NCBI GenBank assembly: GCA_050013875.1
Contig: JBEKEK010000018.1
Span: 16,179-80,178, forward strand
Direction: 5' to 3'
Source: Trebonia sp050013875
GTDB taxonomy: Bacteria; Actinomycetota; Actinomycetes; Streptosporangiales; Streptosporangiaceae
Length of the DNA: 64,000 nt
Part shown: in pieces, positions 55,910-64,000 of the stretch
How positions within the stretch are numbered: the stretch's first letter is position 1
Layout of the letters: the number at the start of each line of letters is the position of its first letter
Notes under the pieces: generated by a model
What the model saw: the letters and a program-made list of their open reading frames with translations, nothing else
Told to the model about the DNA's origin: nothing
Database searches by the model: none
Program-made: the position numbers and the translations under genes

Positions 55910-57180
55910 CCGCGATCACGGCCACCGGGGCGGCCGCGACCGGAACCGGGCCGGCCGCGCTGCACCTGGCCGACGTGCTGTCGGGGGTGGGATCTGGCGA
56001 CCTGGTGCACATCATCGCCTGGGTCGCCGGGGCGGTGGTGTTCACGTCCATGCTCGGGGTGTTCGCCGTGCGGAGGCTGGCCCGGCGGTCGGTCGGCATC
56101 CAGGTCGCCCTGGTCGCCGCGGTGTGCGTGGTCACCGCGATGATCACCACCGGCGAGATCGCCACCATCATGCTGTCGCCCGGCGACCGCGAGCTGATGC
56201 TCGAGCTGATGGGCATCTCCGGTATTGCCAGCCTGGCGGTCTCACTGATCGTGGGCCGCTCCATCGGGCAGGCGAGTAAGGCGCTGCTTGCCTCGGTCCG
56301 GCAGGTCGGCGAGAGCGGGATCTACACGGCGCCCGACCGGCCGCTGCCGGCCGAGCTGGCCGGGCTTTCCGTGGGGCTCACCGAGGCACACGACCGGCTC
56401 GGCCAGGCACGGGCGCGCGAGCAGGCGCTCGAGGCGAGCCGCCGCGAGCTTGTCGCCTGGGTCAGTCATGACCTGCGCACCCCGCTGGCCGGGCTGCGGG
56501 CGATGGCCGAGGCACTTGAGGACCAAGTGGTGACCGACCCGCGTGAGGTCAGCCGCTACCACTCGCAGATCCGGGTGGAAACCGAGCGCCTGGCCGTGAT
56601 GATCGATGACCTCTTCGAACTGTCCAAGATCCACGCGGGCGCCCTGCGCCTGTCGCGGCGGGTGGTCGGCCTCGAGGACGTGGTCGCCGAGGTCGTCGCG
56701 AGCGCGGAGCCGGTCGCGCGGGCCAAACGGGTCCTTCTCGCCGGGTCCGCCGTCCGCGGCATGCCGGTGCTCATCGACAGCGCGGAGTTCGGCCGGGCGC
56801 TGAGGAACCTGATGACCAACGCGATCAGGCACACGCCGCCCAACGGGACCATCGAGGTGCTCGGCGAGATCCGGTCCGGGGTGGCGTGCGTCAGCGTGGG
56901 CGACGAGTGCGGCGGCATCCCGCCCGAAGATCTGCCCCGGGTCTTCGACGTGGCGTTCCGGGGCGAGAGCGCGCGCACCCCGGACCCGTCAGGCGGCGCC
57001 GGGCTCGGGCTGTCCATCGCCCGCGGCATCGTCGAAGCGCACGCCGGCGAGATCACCGTGCGCAATACCGGGCCTGGCTGCCAGTTCCTGATCACGCTCC
57101 CGCTGGCCCGCCCGGCCCCGAGCGCCGTGTCCCGCCCGGCCCCGTCGCGGGCGTTCCGTGCGGTCCGGGCCGGACGCTGA
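55906..57180 (+). CDS. Membrane sensor histidine kinase (HisKA)
   Basis: The 424-residue protein has three or four N-terminal membrane segments (about 32-60, 65-90 and 105-125), a HAMP-like linker, and the HisKA box SHDLRTPLAGLRAM with the phospho-histidine. The ATPase domain has the N box NLMTNAIRHTPPNG, the G1 box VGDECGGIP and G2 GAGLGLSIARGIVEAHAGEI. The Cys in the DxCGGIP box is a common actinobacterial variant. There is no large sensor domain, so the signal is probably sensed in or near the membrane. It phosphorylates the overlapping OmpR-type regulator. Confidence 0.94.
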   Translation: MTAITATGAAATGTGPAALHLADVLSGVGSGDLVHIIAWVAGAVVFTSMLGVFAVRRLARRSVGIQVALVAAVCVVTAMITTGEIATIMLSPGDRELMLELMGISGIASLAVSLIVGRSIGQASKALLASVRQVGESGIYTAPDRPLPAELAGLSVGLTEAHDRLGQARAREQALEASRRELVAWVSHDLRTPLAGLRAMAEALEDQVVTDPREVSRYHSQIRVETERLAVMIDDLFELSKIHAGALRLSRRVVGLEDVVAEVVASAEPVARAKRVLLAGSAVRGMPVLIDSAEFGRALRNLMTNAIRHTPPNGTIEVLGEIRSGVACVSVGDECGGIPPEDLPRVFDVAFRGESARTPDPSGGAGLGLSIARGIVEAHAGEITVRNTGPGCQFLITLPLARPAPSAVSRPAPSRAFRAVRAGR

Positions 57181-57274
57181 CGTGCCTGACCCGCTCGGTA
57201 CGCCGCTTCGCCGTCACTATTCCGTAAGGCCGGAAACCGGGTCAGCCGGCCAGCGCGCCGCTAGCGTCGGCGCC

Positions 57275-57937
57275 ATGGAGACTGGCAACCAAACCCAGGT
57301 CATCGTCATCGCCGAGGCCCCGGTGCCCGGCCTGGTCAAGACGCGGCTGACCCCGCCGCTGCGCCCGCGGGAGGCGGCGCTGGTCGCCGAGGCGGCGCTG
57401 GCCGACACGCTCGACGTGGTGGCGTCGGTAGCGGTCGCCCGGCGGGTGCTCATGCTCGACGGCGCGCCGGGCGACTGGCTGCCCGCCGGGTTCGATGTGA
57501 TCGGCCAGCGCGGCGGCGGGCAAGGCGAGCGGCTGGCGGCGGCGTTCGCGGACGTCTACGCGGCCAGGCCGCTGCCGATGGTGCTCATCGGGACGGACAC
57601 TCCCCAGGTCACCGCGGTCATGATCGATGACGCGGTCGCGTCACTCGAATCGGGCGAGGCGGACGCGGTATTCGGCCCGGCCGCGAATGGCGGATTCTGG
57701 CTGCTCGGGCTGCGCCGGCCGGACCGGTCGCTGCTCGCGGGCGTTTCGATGAAAGCGCCGGAGGCCGGCCGGGTTCTGCTCGAACGCCTGGCCGGGGACG
57801 GACTGCGGGTCGCGCTGGCCCCCCGGCTGACCGATCTGGGCGGCTTCGACGCCGCCGAGCAGGTTGCCAGGGAAATTCCGGCCTCGCGCTTCGCCGCCAC
57901 CTTCACCGCCTCCGCCAGCGGCCTGAGCGCGGCCTGA
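57275..57937 (+). CDS. TIGR04282-like (DUF2064) glycosyltransferase-family protein
   Basis: The 220-residue protein starts METGNQTQVIVIAEAPVPGL. It has the nucleotide-sugar-binding type fold: VKTRLTPPLRPREAALVAEA, VLIGTDTPQVT and the FGPAANGGFWLLGLR motif, a combination seen in DUF2064/TIGR04282 proteins. These are annotated in arsenosugar or rSAM/selenium-related clusters and in glycosyltransferase contexts; here they accompany a methyltransferase and a two-component system. Function remains unproven. Confidence 0.8.
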   Translation: METGNQTQVIVIAEAPVPGLVKTRLTPPLRPREAALVAEAALADTLDVVASVAVARRVLMLDGAPGDWLPAGFDVIGQRGGGQGERLAAAFADVYAARPLPMVLIGTDTPQVTAVMIDDAVASLESGEADAVFGPAANGGFWLLGLRRPDRSLLAGVSMKAPEAGRVLLERLAGDGLRVALAPRLTDLGGFDAAEQVAREIPASRFAATFTASASGLSAA

Positions 57938-57941
57938 AAGA

Positions 57942-57987
57942 AGTGGACCGCTGAGCCCGCGCACAGGCGCGGGGTCAGCGGTCCACT
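57942..57987. terminator. 21-bp hairpin terminator between convergent genes
   Basis: Arms 57942-57962 and 57967-57987 pair with a single mismatch around the loop ACAG. It begins five bases after the glycosyltransferase stop and precedes the stop of the L,D-transpeptidase gene, so it serves both directions. Confidence 0.9.
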
Positions 57988-58047
57988 ATTGCTATTGCCG
58001 CGTTCCAGTCAGGCTGCCTTCCGGGCAGCCGACGACGCCAAGCCCGG

Positions 58048-59310
58048 TCAGGCGACCGGGCCCCTGACGGTGACGAGCGACCCGTAGGTGAGGAAGTTGA
58101 AGGCGTTTTCGGCAACGCCGGGGCCGTCCCCGTTGTACGGGAGTTCGACGCAGCCGAGCGACTGGTACGACCCGTAGCTGTAGCGGGGGAAGGCATGCAC
58201 CGCGTCGCCGCCGTTGAAGTACGACGCCCAGTACACCGTGTCGTCGTACTTCGTGCCGTCCGGGTTGAGGCCCTTCATCTGCGTGACCGTGTACTTCAGG
58301 TAGACGGGGAAGGTGCCGTCCGTGGTCGGCGAAGCCGGGATGCCGGTGTTGGCCGCGGTCTCAAGGACCCGCTTGCCATCGTGCCAGACCTGCAGCGACT
58401 CGTCCGACGAGCCCTGGGTGGCGAGCGCGTAGCTGTAGCCGTTCGGGTTGGCCCGGTCCTTGGCGACGGCCTTGAGCAGGGCGGACCAGACCTGCTGGCC
58501 GGCGTCGCCGTCCATGGTCAGGCCCACGTTGTACTCGAACGCGCGGACCGCCCCGCTGACCAGGACGTTGTCCGACCCGGCGGACCACTGGCTGGTCAGC
58601 TGGCTCGGGTAACCGGGCTGGAAGGTGAAGGTGCCGGCCGGCGCGTCGTAGGCCGCCGCGAGCTGGGCGCTCGCGTCGGAGTCGGGGATAGTACCGGTCG
58701 CCGGGTCGGCCGGCGTCCAGGTCAGCGGCAGGTAGCCGAGCTGGGCGAGCAGTTCCTGCAGCCGGAGGGTGGAGTAGGAGCCAGTCGTGAAGGAGGTGAC
58801 CGAGGTCTTCTTGAGGGCGCCCGCCGACGCCGACGCCGCCAGAATGCCGTTCGCGCCGCCCGGGACCTTCACCGTCACCTTGGTGCCGGCCAAGTACCCG
58901 GACTTTGGGGTGAACGTCGCGGTGTCACCGGATACCTGCCAGCTGCCCGCGACCGACGGGGAGAGCGTCGGCAGCGGCGTCTGCGGCGACAGCGCGGTTG
59001 AGAACTTCACCGTGATCGGGTCGCCGCCGTTCGCGTCGTGATCGCCGCCGGCCGGGGTGACGGACACCAGCTTGAGCGGGACAACCGGCGGCGGCGGCGC
59101 CTTCTTCGTCACATGCTTGGCAACCTGTTTGGTATCGCTGACGTTAGTAATCGACTCATGACCGGAGGACGTGGACGCCGTCGCGGCGTAGGTACAGCCC
59201 GCGACCAGCACCGCGGTCGCCGCGAAAGCGGTTCCCGCGATTACCCGGTGCCGGACCAGCATCGCGCCGATCCGGCTCGCACCACCACTCGAACTCCCCA
59301 AGAACGACAC
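58048..59310 (-). CDS. L,D-transpeptidase lipoprotein with atypical active-site box
   Basis: The 420-residue protein starts at GTG behind GAGGAG. A signal with lipobox LVAGC is followed by an Ig-like domain and a peptidoglycan-binding-like segment, then the YkuD catalytic domain. Its active-site box reads HAFPRY...SLGCVEL: the cysteine nucleophile is present, but the histidine in the usual SHGC is replaced by leucine. The second histidine (HAF) remains. L,D-transpeptidases make 3-3 crosslinks or attach proteins to peptidoglycan. The substitution could weaken or alter catalysis. A paralogue with intact SHGC lies 2 kb away. Confidence 0.87.
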   Translation of the reverse strand: MSFLGSSSGGASRIGAMLVRHRVIAGTAFAATAVLVAGCTYAATASTSSGHESITNVSDTKQVAKHVTKKAPPPPVVPLKLVSVTPAGGDHDANGGDPITVKFSTALSPQTPLPTLSPSVAGSWQVSGDTATFTPKSGYLAGTKVTVKVPGGANGILAASASAGALKKTSVTSFTTGSYSTLRLQELLAQLGYLPLTWTPADPATGTIPDSDASAQLAAAYDAPAGTFTFQPGYPSQLTSQWSAGSDNVLVSGAVRAFEYNVGLTMDGDAGQQVWSALLKAVAKDRANPNGYSYALATQGSSDESLQVWHDGKRVLETAANTGIPASPTTDGTFPVYLKYTVTQMKGLNPDGTKYDDTVYWASYFNGGDAVHAFPRYSYGSYQSLGCVELPYNGDGPGVAENAFNFLTYGSLVTVRGPVA

Positions 59311-59646
59311 AGCTCGGTTCTCCTCGTTGATCGGCCAGACCGATGGTCCCGGTGCACCTGAGCGTGTTGGGGGTCACACGTCGCCACAAGGCTGATCACA
59401 ACGCGTGGTGAGGGGGACGTTCAAAGTCTAGGGGCAATGTCTATCAAATCAGGAAACTTCACATCACAGCTCTCATACGTATGCCTTTCCAGCGTATGCC
59501 TTTCCAGGCTACGTATGCCTATCAAGACGTTCATCACCTCCCGGAGGTTGCTCCATCCGGGCTTCCAGGCCATAACGGTCGCGTAACAGCTGCCGGTTGA
59601 TGTCCTATCGTGGGGAACTGAACGTTTCGTGGAGAGGCAGGTCCAA
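59311..59646. other. Intergenic region upstream of the thiolase with clustered direct repeats
   Basis: No gene is supported. Three direct repeats with the core CGTATGCCT lie at 59478-59524. The region also holds the start-site region of the divergent L,D-transpeptidase. Confidence 0.5.
59478..59524. repeat. Direct repeat cluster, core CGTATGCCT
   Basis: CGTATGCCTTTCCAG occurs twice in tandem (59478-59492 and 59493-59507), and a third, less exact copy (CGTATGCCTATC) starts at 59512. The cluster lies 120-170 bases upstream of the thiolase, a position suiting a regulator site. Confidence 0.6.
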
Positions 59647-60846
59647 GTGAGCTCCGTATTCGTGGTGGATGCCTGTCGGACGCCCATCGGGAAGGTGAAG
59701 GGAGCGCTGGCCGAGGTGCGCCCCGACCACCTCGCCGCCGACATGCTCAAGGCGCTCATCGCGCGTAGCGGCAACCTCGATGTGAATACCATCGACGACG
59801 TCTACTGGGGTGCCGCGAACCAGGCGGGCGAGGACAACCGGAACGTCGCCAGGATGGCGGTGCTGCTGGCGGGGCTGCCGGTGGAGATCCCCGGCGCGAC
59901 CGTGAACCGGCTCTGCGGCTCGGGCATGGAGGCGGTCAGCGACGCGGCCAGGGCGATCGCGGCGGGCGACGCCGACATCTGCGTCGCGGGCGGCAGCGAG
60001 TCGATGACCCGGGCCCCGTTCGTCGTCCAGCGCAGCGGCGACGCCTGGGCGCGCTCGCTCGAGACCGCCGATACCCGCCTCGGCTGGCGCCTGGTGAGCC
60101 CGCGTATGCAAGAGATGTACCCGCCGATCAGCCTGGGCGAGACGGCCGAGAACGTGGCGGACAAGTACGGCATCACCCGCGAGCGGCAGGACGAGTTCGC
60201 GCTGCGCAGCCACCACCTGGCGGCTGCCGCCAGGGACGCCGGCCGCTTCGGGGCCGAACTCGTCCCCGTCACCACCGCCGCCGGCCAGGTCATCAGCGAC
60301 GAGGGCATCAAGGGGTCGATCACGCTGGAGGAACTGGCGGCCAAGCGGCCCGCGTTCCGTAAGGGCGGGACGGTCACCGGCGGTAACTCCTCGCCCCTCA
60401 ACGACGGCGCCGCCGCGCTGCTGCTGATGTCGCAGGAGGCGGTCAAGCGCACCGGCGCGACCCCGCTCGCCCGCTACGTCGGCGCCGCCGCGGCCGGGGT
60501 GCACCCGGACTACATGGGCATCGGCCCGGTGCCGGCGATGAACCGGGTGCTCGCCCGGGCGGGTTGGCGGGTTGAGGACCTGGACCTGGTGGAGCTGAAC
60601 GAGGCGTTCGCCGCCCAGTCCGTGGCCTGCGTCGATGAGCTGAAGCTGGACCCCGGGAAGGTCAACGTCAACGGCGGCGCGATCGCCATCGGCCACCCGC
60701 TCGGCTGCTCGGGCGCGCGGATCGTCACCACGCTGCTGCACGAGATGCGCCGCCACAGTGCGATCAAAGGCCGTGCTGCCAGGGGCGCGGCGTCCATGTG
60801 CATCGGCGTCGGCCAGGGCATTGCCACCCTTTGGGAAGCCTGTTGA
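59647..60846 (+). CDS. Thiolase, 3-oxoadipyl-CoA/acetyl-CoA acyltransferase type
   Basis: The 399-residue protein begins VSSVFVVDACRTPIGK. The first catalytic cysteine lies in NRLCGSGMEAV, with the second Cys in SMCIGVGQG and histidine in GHPLGCSGARI. The segment GAANQAGEDNRNVARMA is a hallmark of the PcaF/PaaJ group, which cleaves 3-oxoadipyl-CoA to succinyl-CoA and acetyl-CoA in aromatic-acid catabolism; a general acetyl-CoA acetyltransferase is the alternative. No pca or paa genes are near. The GTG at 59647 gives a normal N-terminus; a GTG at 59629 is also in frame. Confidence 0.9.
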   Translation: MSSVFVVDACRTPIGKVKGALAEVRPDHLAADMLKALIARSGNLDVNTIDDVYWGAANQAGEDNRNVARMAVLLAGLPVEIPGATVNRLCGSGMEAVSDAARAIAAGDADICVAGGSESMTRAPFVVQRSGDAWARSLETADTRLGWRLVSPRMQEMYPPISLGETAENVADKYGITRERQDEFALRSHHLAAAARDAGRFGAELVPVTTAAGQVISDEGIKGSITLEELAAKRPAFRKGGTVTGGNSSPLNDGAAALLLMSQEAVKRTGATPLARYVGAAAAGVHPDYMGIGPVPAMNRVLARAGWRVEDLDLVELNEAFAAQSVACVDELKLDPGKVNVNGGAIAIGHPLGCSGARIVTTLLHEMRRHSAIKGRAARGAASMCIGVGQGIATLWEAC

Positions 60847-60896
60847 CCAAGCGTGATTGATCGGACAAGTTTCGCTATCCACTCGATAACTAATGA

Positions 60897-60909
60897 GTAA
60901 CAGAGTTAC
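60897..60909. promoter_or_regulatory. 13-bp palindrome before a small membrane gene
   Basis: GTAACAGAGTTAC is a perfect palindrome with a three-base centre, 28 bases before the GTG of the next gene. An ACTC/GAGT inverted pair overlaps it. It may be an operator or promoter element. Confidence 0.45.
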
Positions 60910-60937
60910 GCTGGCTGCCACGAGCTAAGGAGCGGAG

Positions 60938-61165
60938 GTGGCCAGCGTGACGCTGATCGAGGGCGGCTTGGGCAATCGCGGTGACGTCGCGAAGCGCCGC
61001 GCGCAGGCTCGCCGGGCGCGCAGCCGCCGGACCGCCCGCGCGGCGGCCCCCCTGCTCATCCCGCTGGCGCTGGCGCTCACCCTTGGCGTGATCCTGGCCG
61101 TTTCCTCCGGCACCCCAACGGCGCACGTGAACCAGCAGTCCACGTCCAACTCCGCGCGCCCCTGA
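60938..61165 (+). CDS. Small single-span membrane protein
   Basis: The GTG lies five bases after AGGAG and gives 75 residues. A basic N-terminus (KRRAQARRARSRRTAR) precedes one membrane helix (LLIPLALALTLGVILAV) and a short Ser/Thr-rich end. No family is recognised. The helix and basic flank place the N-terminus in the cytosol. It points toward the convergent L,D-transpeptidase gene. Confidence 0.6.
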   Translation: MASVTLIEGGLGNRGDVAKRRAQARRARSRRTARAAAPLLIPLALALTLGVILAVSSGTPTAHVNQQSTSNSARP

Positions 61166-61210
61166 GCAACCACCGTACGTTCAGGAGAATTCAAAGTCCC
61201 CCTGCGGGGA

Positions 61211-62512
61211 TTAAGCCGCGAAGTAATTGCCAGCCGCCGACGTGGTCAGGGGGACGCTCGCGGTGTCGGCGGGCAGGCTCGACGGCTTGACGAAGGTGCT
61301 GCCGCCCGGGCCGGCCTCAACCGCCAGGTGGGTGGCGCTGCCGGCCAGGTACTGGTGCCACGACAGGAACCACTCGGTCCAGCCGTCGTCCCAGTTGCCG
61401 GACTTGGGGCTCGACTCGATCGTGATGGGGTCGCCGGGGATCGCCATCTCGTAGTAGGTCTGCGCGTCGGCCGGGGGCAGGTTCACGCAGCCGTGGCTGA
61501 CGTTGGTGGTGCCCTGGTCGACCACCGACCAGGGGGCCGAGTGGTAGTAGTCGCCGCTGAAGGTGAACCGTACCGCCCAGTTGACCAGCTCGTTGTAGTA
61601 GCCCGGGGTGCCCTTCTTGCCGCCGATCATCCGCACCGGGTTGTTCTTCTGGACGGTCAGGTAGGTGCCGTCCGGGGTTGGCATCGTGGTCCGGCCGGTG
61701 GAGATCGGCCAGTTGTACTTGAGCTTGCCGTCGACGTAAATCCGCGTCCGGTGGGTGCCGGTGGAGGCCACCGCGATGACCGACTGGCCGATGCTGAACG
61801 ACTGGGTGAGGTCGTGCACCCCGTACCGGCCGGGCGCGCCCTCGACGCCGTCCAGGTGGCCGTCGAAGCTGACGGTGGTATCGGCCGGCCAGTAGTCCCG
61901 AGGCCGGAAGTCGAGCTGCTGGCTGCCGTCCCAGTACCACGCGCCGACCACCGGCTTGGACGTGGTGATCTGGAGCGACCGTTCGACGGCGGCCTTGTCG
62001 GTGATCGGGCTGCTGAAGGTCAGCATGATCGGCATGCCGACGCCGTAGGTACCGCCGGATCCCTCGTAGATCTCGGTCGAGAACGAGTTTGCCGGGTTCG
62101 GGGTCCGGAAGCTGCTGGTCGCGGTCACCGGGTGGCCGCCGCTGTCGGTGCCGGTGGCGGTCACCGTGTAGGACGAGTCCGTGGGCAGCGCGTAGGTGCT
62201 GCGCCAGCTGGTCTTGCCCGCGCTGAGCGCGCCGCTCACCGGTTCATCGCTGGTGGTCTTCACGGTCACGTTGCTGATCTTGCCGCCGTTGACGGCGGTG
62301 ACGCTGATGCCGTTGGCCGGGTTGACGTCCTTGGCGCCGGGCGCGGGGGAGATCTCGAGGTACTTGGCGACCGCGGTGGCTGGCTTGCCCGCGACCGCGG
62401 TGGGGTTGAGCGTGGTCGCGGCCGGCGTGCCGGACTGGCAGGCGGCCACCAGCAGGGCGGCCGCGGCCGCAAGCGCTGTGACGGTGAGACGTCCTGTTCG
62501 GCTGCCGTGCAC
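61211..62512 (-). CDS. L,D-transpeptidase lipoprotein, Ldt-Mt2 type
   Basis: The GTG lies nine bases after AAGGAG and gives 433 residues. A signal with lipobox LVAAC is followed by two immunoglobulin-like domains and a C-terminal YkuD catalytic domain. The active site is complete: a histidine in YYHSAPWSV and the cysteine in TNVSHGCVNL. This build is that of the mycobacterial Ldt-Mt2 group, which makes 3-3 peptidoglycan crosslinks and is the target of carbapenems. A C-terminal extension containing DDGWTEWFLSWHQYL is typical. Confidence 0.92.
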   Translation of the reverse strand: MHGSRTGRLTVTALAAAAALLVAACQSGTPAATTLNPTAVAGKPATAVAKYLEISPAPGAKDVNPANGISVTAVNGGKISNVTVKTTSDEPVSGALSAGKTSWRSTYALPTDSSYTVTATGTDSGGHPVTATSSFRTPNPANSFSTEIYEGSGGTYGVGMPIMLTFSSPITDKAAVERSLQITTSKPVVGAWYWDGSQQLDFRPRDYWPADTTVSFDGHLDGVEGAPGRYGVHDLTQSFSIGQSVIAVASTGTHRTRIYVDGKLKYNWPISTGRTTMPTPDGTYLTVQKNNPVRMIGGKKGTPGYYNELVNWAVRFTFSGDYYHSAPWSVVDQGTTNVSHGCVNLPPADAQTYYEMAIPGDPITIESSPKSGNWDDGWTEWFLSWHQYLAGSATHLAVEAGPGGSTFVKPSSLPADTASVPLTTSAAGNYFAA

Positions 62513-62555
62513 GCTATTGCGCTCCTTCCTCGGGAGTACCTCGGAATGGCCCATT

Positions 62556-64000
62556 TTATGCCGCCCGCCAACTCCGGGCCGTCGCGTTGCCGGATCGGGG
62601 CTGTGCTTCCCCGCTCGCTGCCGGGCGCTTTTTCGATGCCGTGTGACGAGCGGTGACCGAAGTTAAGGCTGAGGCGTCGTCCGCGAGGGCGGGGAGGCGG
62701 CGCCGCTGCCGCCGGGCGGTGTTCGCCTGGCCGATGGCGAAGCAGAGGGCGAGCGTGGTCGCGGCGACGATCGCCCATTCGGGCCAGGCGCCCAGCCGCT
62801 CGGCCAGCGTGTCGTAGGTGAGCAGCGGGACGCGCGCCTCAAGCTCGGCCTGCGTCCACATGCTGGTGCGGGAGATCAGCTGGCCGTTCGGGGCGACAAT
62901 CGCGCTGTAGCCGGTGGTGGACGCGACCACGACCGCCCGGTCGAACTCGACCGCCCTGATCCTGGCCATCGCGAGCTGCTGACCGCTCTCGGCGGTGATC
63001 GGGCCCTCCCGCTCGAACGTGGCGTCGTTGCTCTGCATGGACAGCAGGTTCGCGCCCGCGACCACCTCGGACCGGACGAGGTCGTCGAAACCGACCTCGT
63101 AGCAGATGATGTCGCCCAGCCGGATCTGGCCGACGTTGAAGATCACCGTCTTATGCCCGGGCACGAAGGGGGTCCCCTGCAGTTGCGTCAGCGACGTGAT
63201 CTTGCTGATCAGGCTGCGGAACGGGATGTACTCGCCGAACGGCACCAGCCGCCGCTTGGCGTAGGTGGTGGTCGGCCCCTTGCCTGGCAGCCAGAGCACG
63301 CCCGCGTTCAGTTCCGGGTTCTGCAGCACCGCCCCGACCAGGATCGGGCGGCCGATGGCGGCCGCCGCGCTGGAGATCTGCTGGTAGACCGGCGGGTACA
63401 CCAGCGGGTCGATGTCGGTGGAGTTCTCCGGCCAGATCACCAGGTCCGGTTTGGCCGCCTTGCCCGCGGCGACCTTGGCCGCCAGCTTGTCGGTGGCGGC
63501 CACGTGGTTAAGGGTGACGACCCAGTCGTTGTTGAGCTGCCCGGCCAGCGAGCGGGCGCGGGGCACGTTGCCCTGGATGGCGGCGACGGTGGCGGTGCCG
63601 GCGTTCGCGGCGACCGGATCGAGCGGCAGGACGCCGGGCAGGACCGCCAGGGCGGCCGACCCCACCAGCGCGAGCGCGGGCGCAAGCAGCAACCGCCGCC
63701 TCGATCCCCAGCTGAACCGGGTCATCCGCGGGGTTCTCACGGGTACCCAGCCGAGGGCTGACAGCAGCAGCCAGCCGAGGCTGGCCCCGACCAGCGCGAC
63801 CATGAAGGTCAGCACCGGCGGCCCGGCGATGGCCGCCCAGCCTTGGGTCGGGACCCCCGCCTGGCTCATCGCCAGCCGGCCCCAGGGGAAGCCGCCCCAC
63901 GGCCAGCGGTCCCTGAACGCCTCGGCCGCCACCCACCAGCCGGCCACCGCCAGCGGCCACCAGCGCAGGTTGAGCAGCAGCCGTTGCGCCACCGTGAACA
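62556..64000 (-). CDS. lnt: Apolipoprotein N-acyltransferase, 5' end outside window
   Basis: The reading frame is open to the last base of the window, so the N-terminal helices are missing (about 481 codons seen). The nitrilase-type catalytic triad is visible: glutamate in IWPENSTD, lysine in the YAKRRLVPFGEYIPF segment and cysteine in IICYEVGFDD. Several membrane helices precede the catalytic domain and one follows it. Lnt adds the third acyl chain to lipoproteins after Lgt and Lsp. The C-terminal tail of about 60 residues is Arg/Ala-rich. It is upstream of the L,D-transpeptidase gene on the same strand. Confidence 0.88.
   Translation of the reverse strand, partial: FTVAQRLLLNLRWWPLAVAGWWVAAEAFRDRWPWGGFPWGRLAMSQAGVPTQGWAAIAGPPVLTFMVALVGASLGWLLLSALGWVPVRTPRMTRFSWGSRRRLLLAPALALVGSAALAVLPGVLPLDPVAANAGTATVAAIQGNVPRARSLAGQLNNDWVVTLNHVAATDKLAAKVAAGKAAKPDLVIWPENSTDIDPLVYPPVYQQISSAAAAIGRPILVGAVLQNPELNAGVLWLPGKGPTTTYAKRRLVPFGEYIPFRSLISKITSLTQLQGTPFVPGHKTVIFNVGQIRLGDIICYEVGFDDLVRSEVVAGANLLSMQSNDATFEREGPITAESGQQLAMARIRAVEFDRAVVVASTTGYSAIVAPNGQLISRTSMWTQAELEARVPLLTYDTLAERLGAWPEWAIVAATTLALCFAIGQANTARRQRRRLPALADDASALTSVTARHTASKKRPAASGEAQPRSGNATARSWRAA

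Noticed and set aside
46463..61183. Shared 14-mer CCACCGTACGTTCA in two intergenic regions (about 46463 and 61170)
   Set aside because: Matches of 14 bases between two places in 64 kb are expected by chance, and the flanks do not align further.

Overview
The window is high-GC DNA with GTG and TTG starts, GGAGG-type ribosome binding sites and many stop/start overlaps. The gene set (PASTA-less PknB-type kinase with an FnIII ectodomain, two lipoprotein L,D-transpeptidases, an MreB homologue, FtsH, MoxR/VWA pair, SNF2-SWIM helicase) points to a filamentous or soil actinomycete, possibly Streptosporangiales/Treboniales/Catenulisporales-like. This placement is inference from gene content and style; I saw no rRNA, tRNA, CRISPR array, transposase or prophage gene.

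Layout. 1-5 kb: a partial TauD-type dioxygenase, two zinc-ribbon proteins (one with a degenerate J-like domain, one with a Gly-Tyr-Asn repeat and membrane helices), a membrane-anchored SGNH hydrolase and a nucleotidyltransferase. 5.1-8.8 kb: a three-subunit molybdenum hydroxylase of the form II 'CO-dehydrogenase-like' type in order L-S-M. 9.1-13 kb: a 23-residue hydrophobic protein and a SNF2 helicase with a SWIM finger. 13-22 kb: universal stress protein, SixA-type phosphatase, Ser/Thr kinase, a GNAT/acyl-CoA-synthetase fusion of the Pat type, AraC regulator with a VOC protein, and acetyl-CoA synthetase, the usual target of Pat enzymes. 22-31 kb: STAS protein without the phospho-serine, MreB, FtsH, a NarL-type regulator, Lgt, YbaK, a yeast-type cytosine deaminase and a lipoprotein HtrA protease. 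31-33.4 kb: MoxR/CoxD-like ATPase and CoxE-like VWA protein.

33.5-44.2 kb is an accessory island for plant-glycan use. It holds a secreted clan GH-A glycosidase with a ricin-type lectin domain, a LacI regulator, a three-component sugar ABC importer, a GH31 alpha-xylosidase-like enzyme and a GH127 beta-L-arabinofuranosidase. Matching palindromes of the form TCGAAYCGGTTCGA precede the regulator and the importer. At the left edge lies a 110-bp near-identical copy of part of the upstream CoxE-like gene, which I read as a scar of island assembly.

44.2-46.4 kb: a DHA2-type drug exporter with its TetR regulator and two abutting 15-bp operator palindromes. 46.6-53 kb: a Rieske oxygenase, then a minus-strand operon of membrane protein, gluconate-dehydrogenase-subunit-3-like protein, GMC oxidoreductase and a pyruvate-oxidase-like TPP enzyme. 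53-58 kb: aldo/keto reductase, methyltransferase, OmpR/HisKA two-component pair and a TIGR04282-like (DUF2064) glycosyltransferase. 58-64 kb: two L,D-transpeptidases, a thiolase, a small membrane protein and a partial apolipoprotein N-acyltransferase, which with Lgt supplies two lipoprotein maturation steps.

The most unusual features are: long overlaps in which C-terminal tails of neighbouring genes share DNA (SixA/kinase in the same direction, kinase/Pat and Lgt/YbaK antisense); the yeast-type cytosine deaminase; the internal CoxE duplication; the tandem TetR operators; and the GMC/subunit-3/membrane/TPP enzyme operon.
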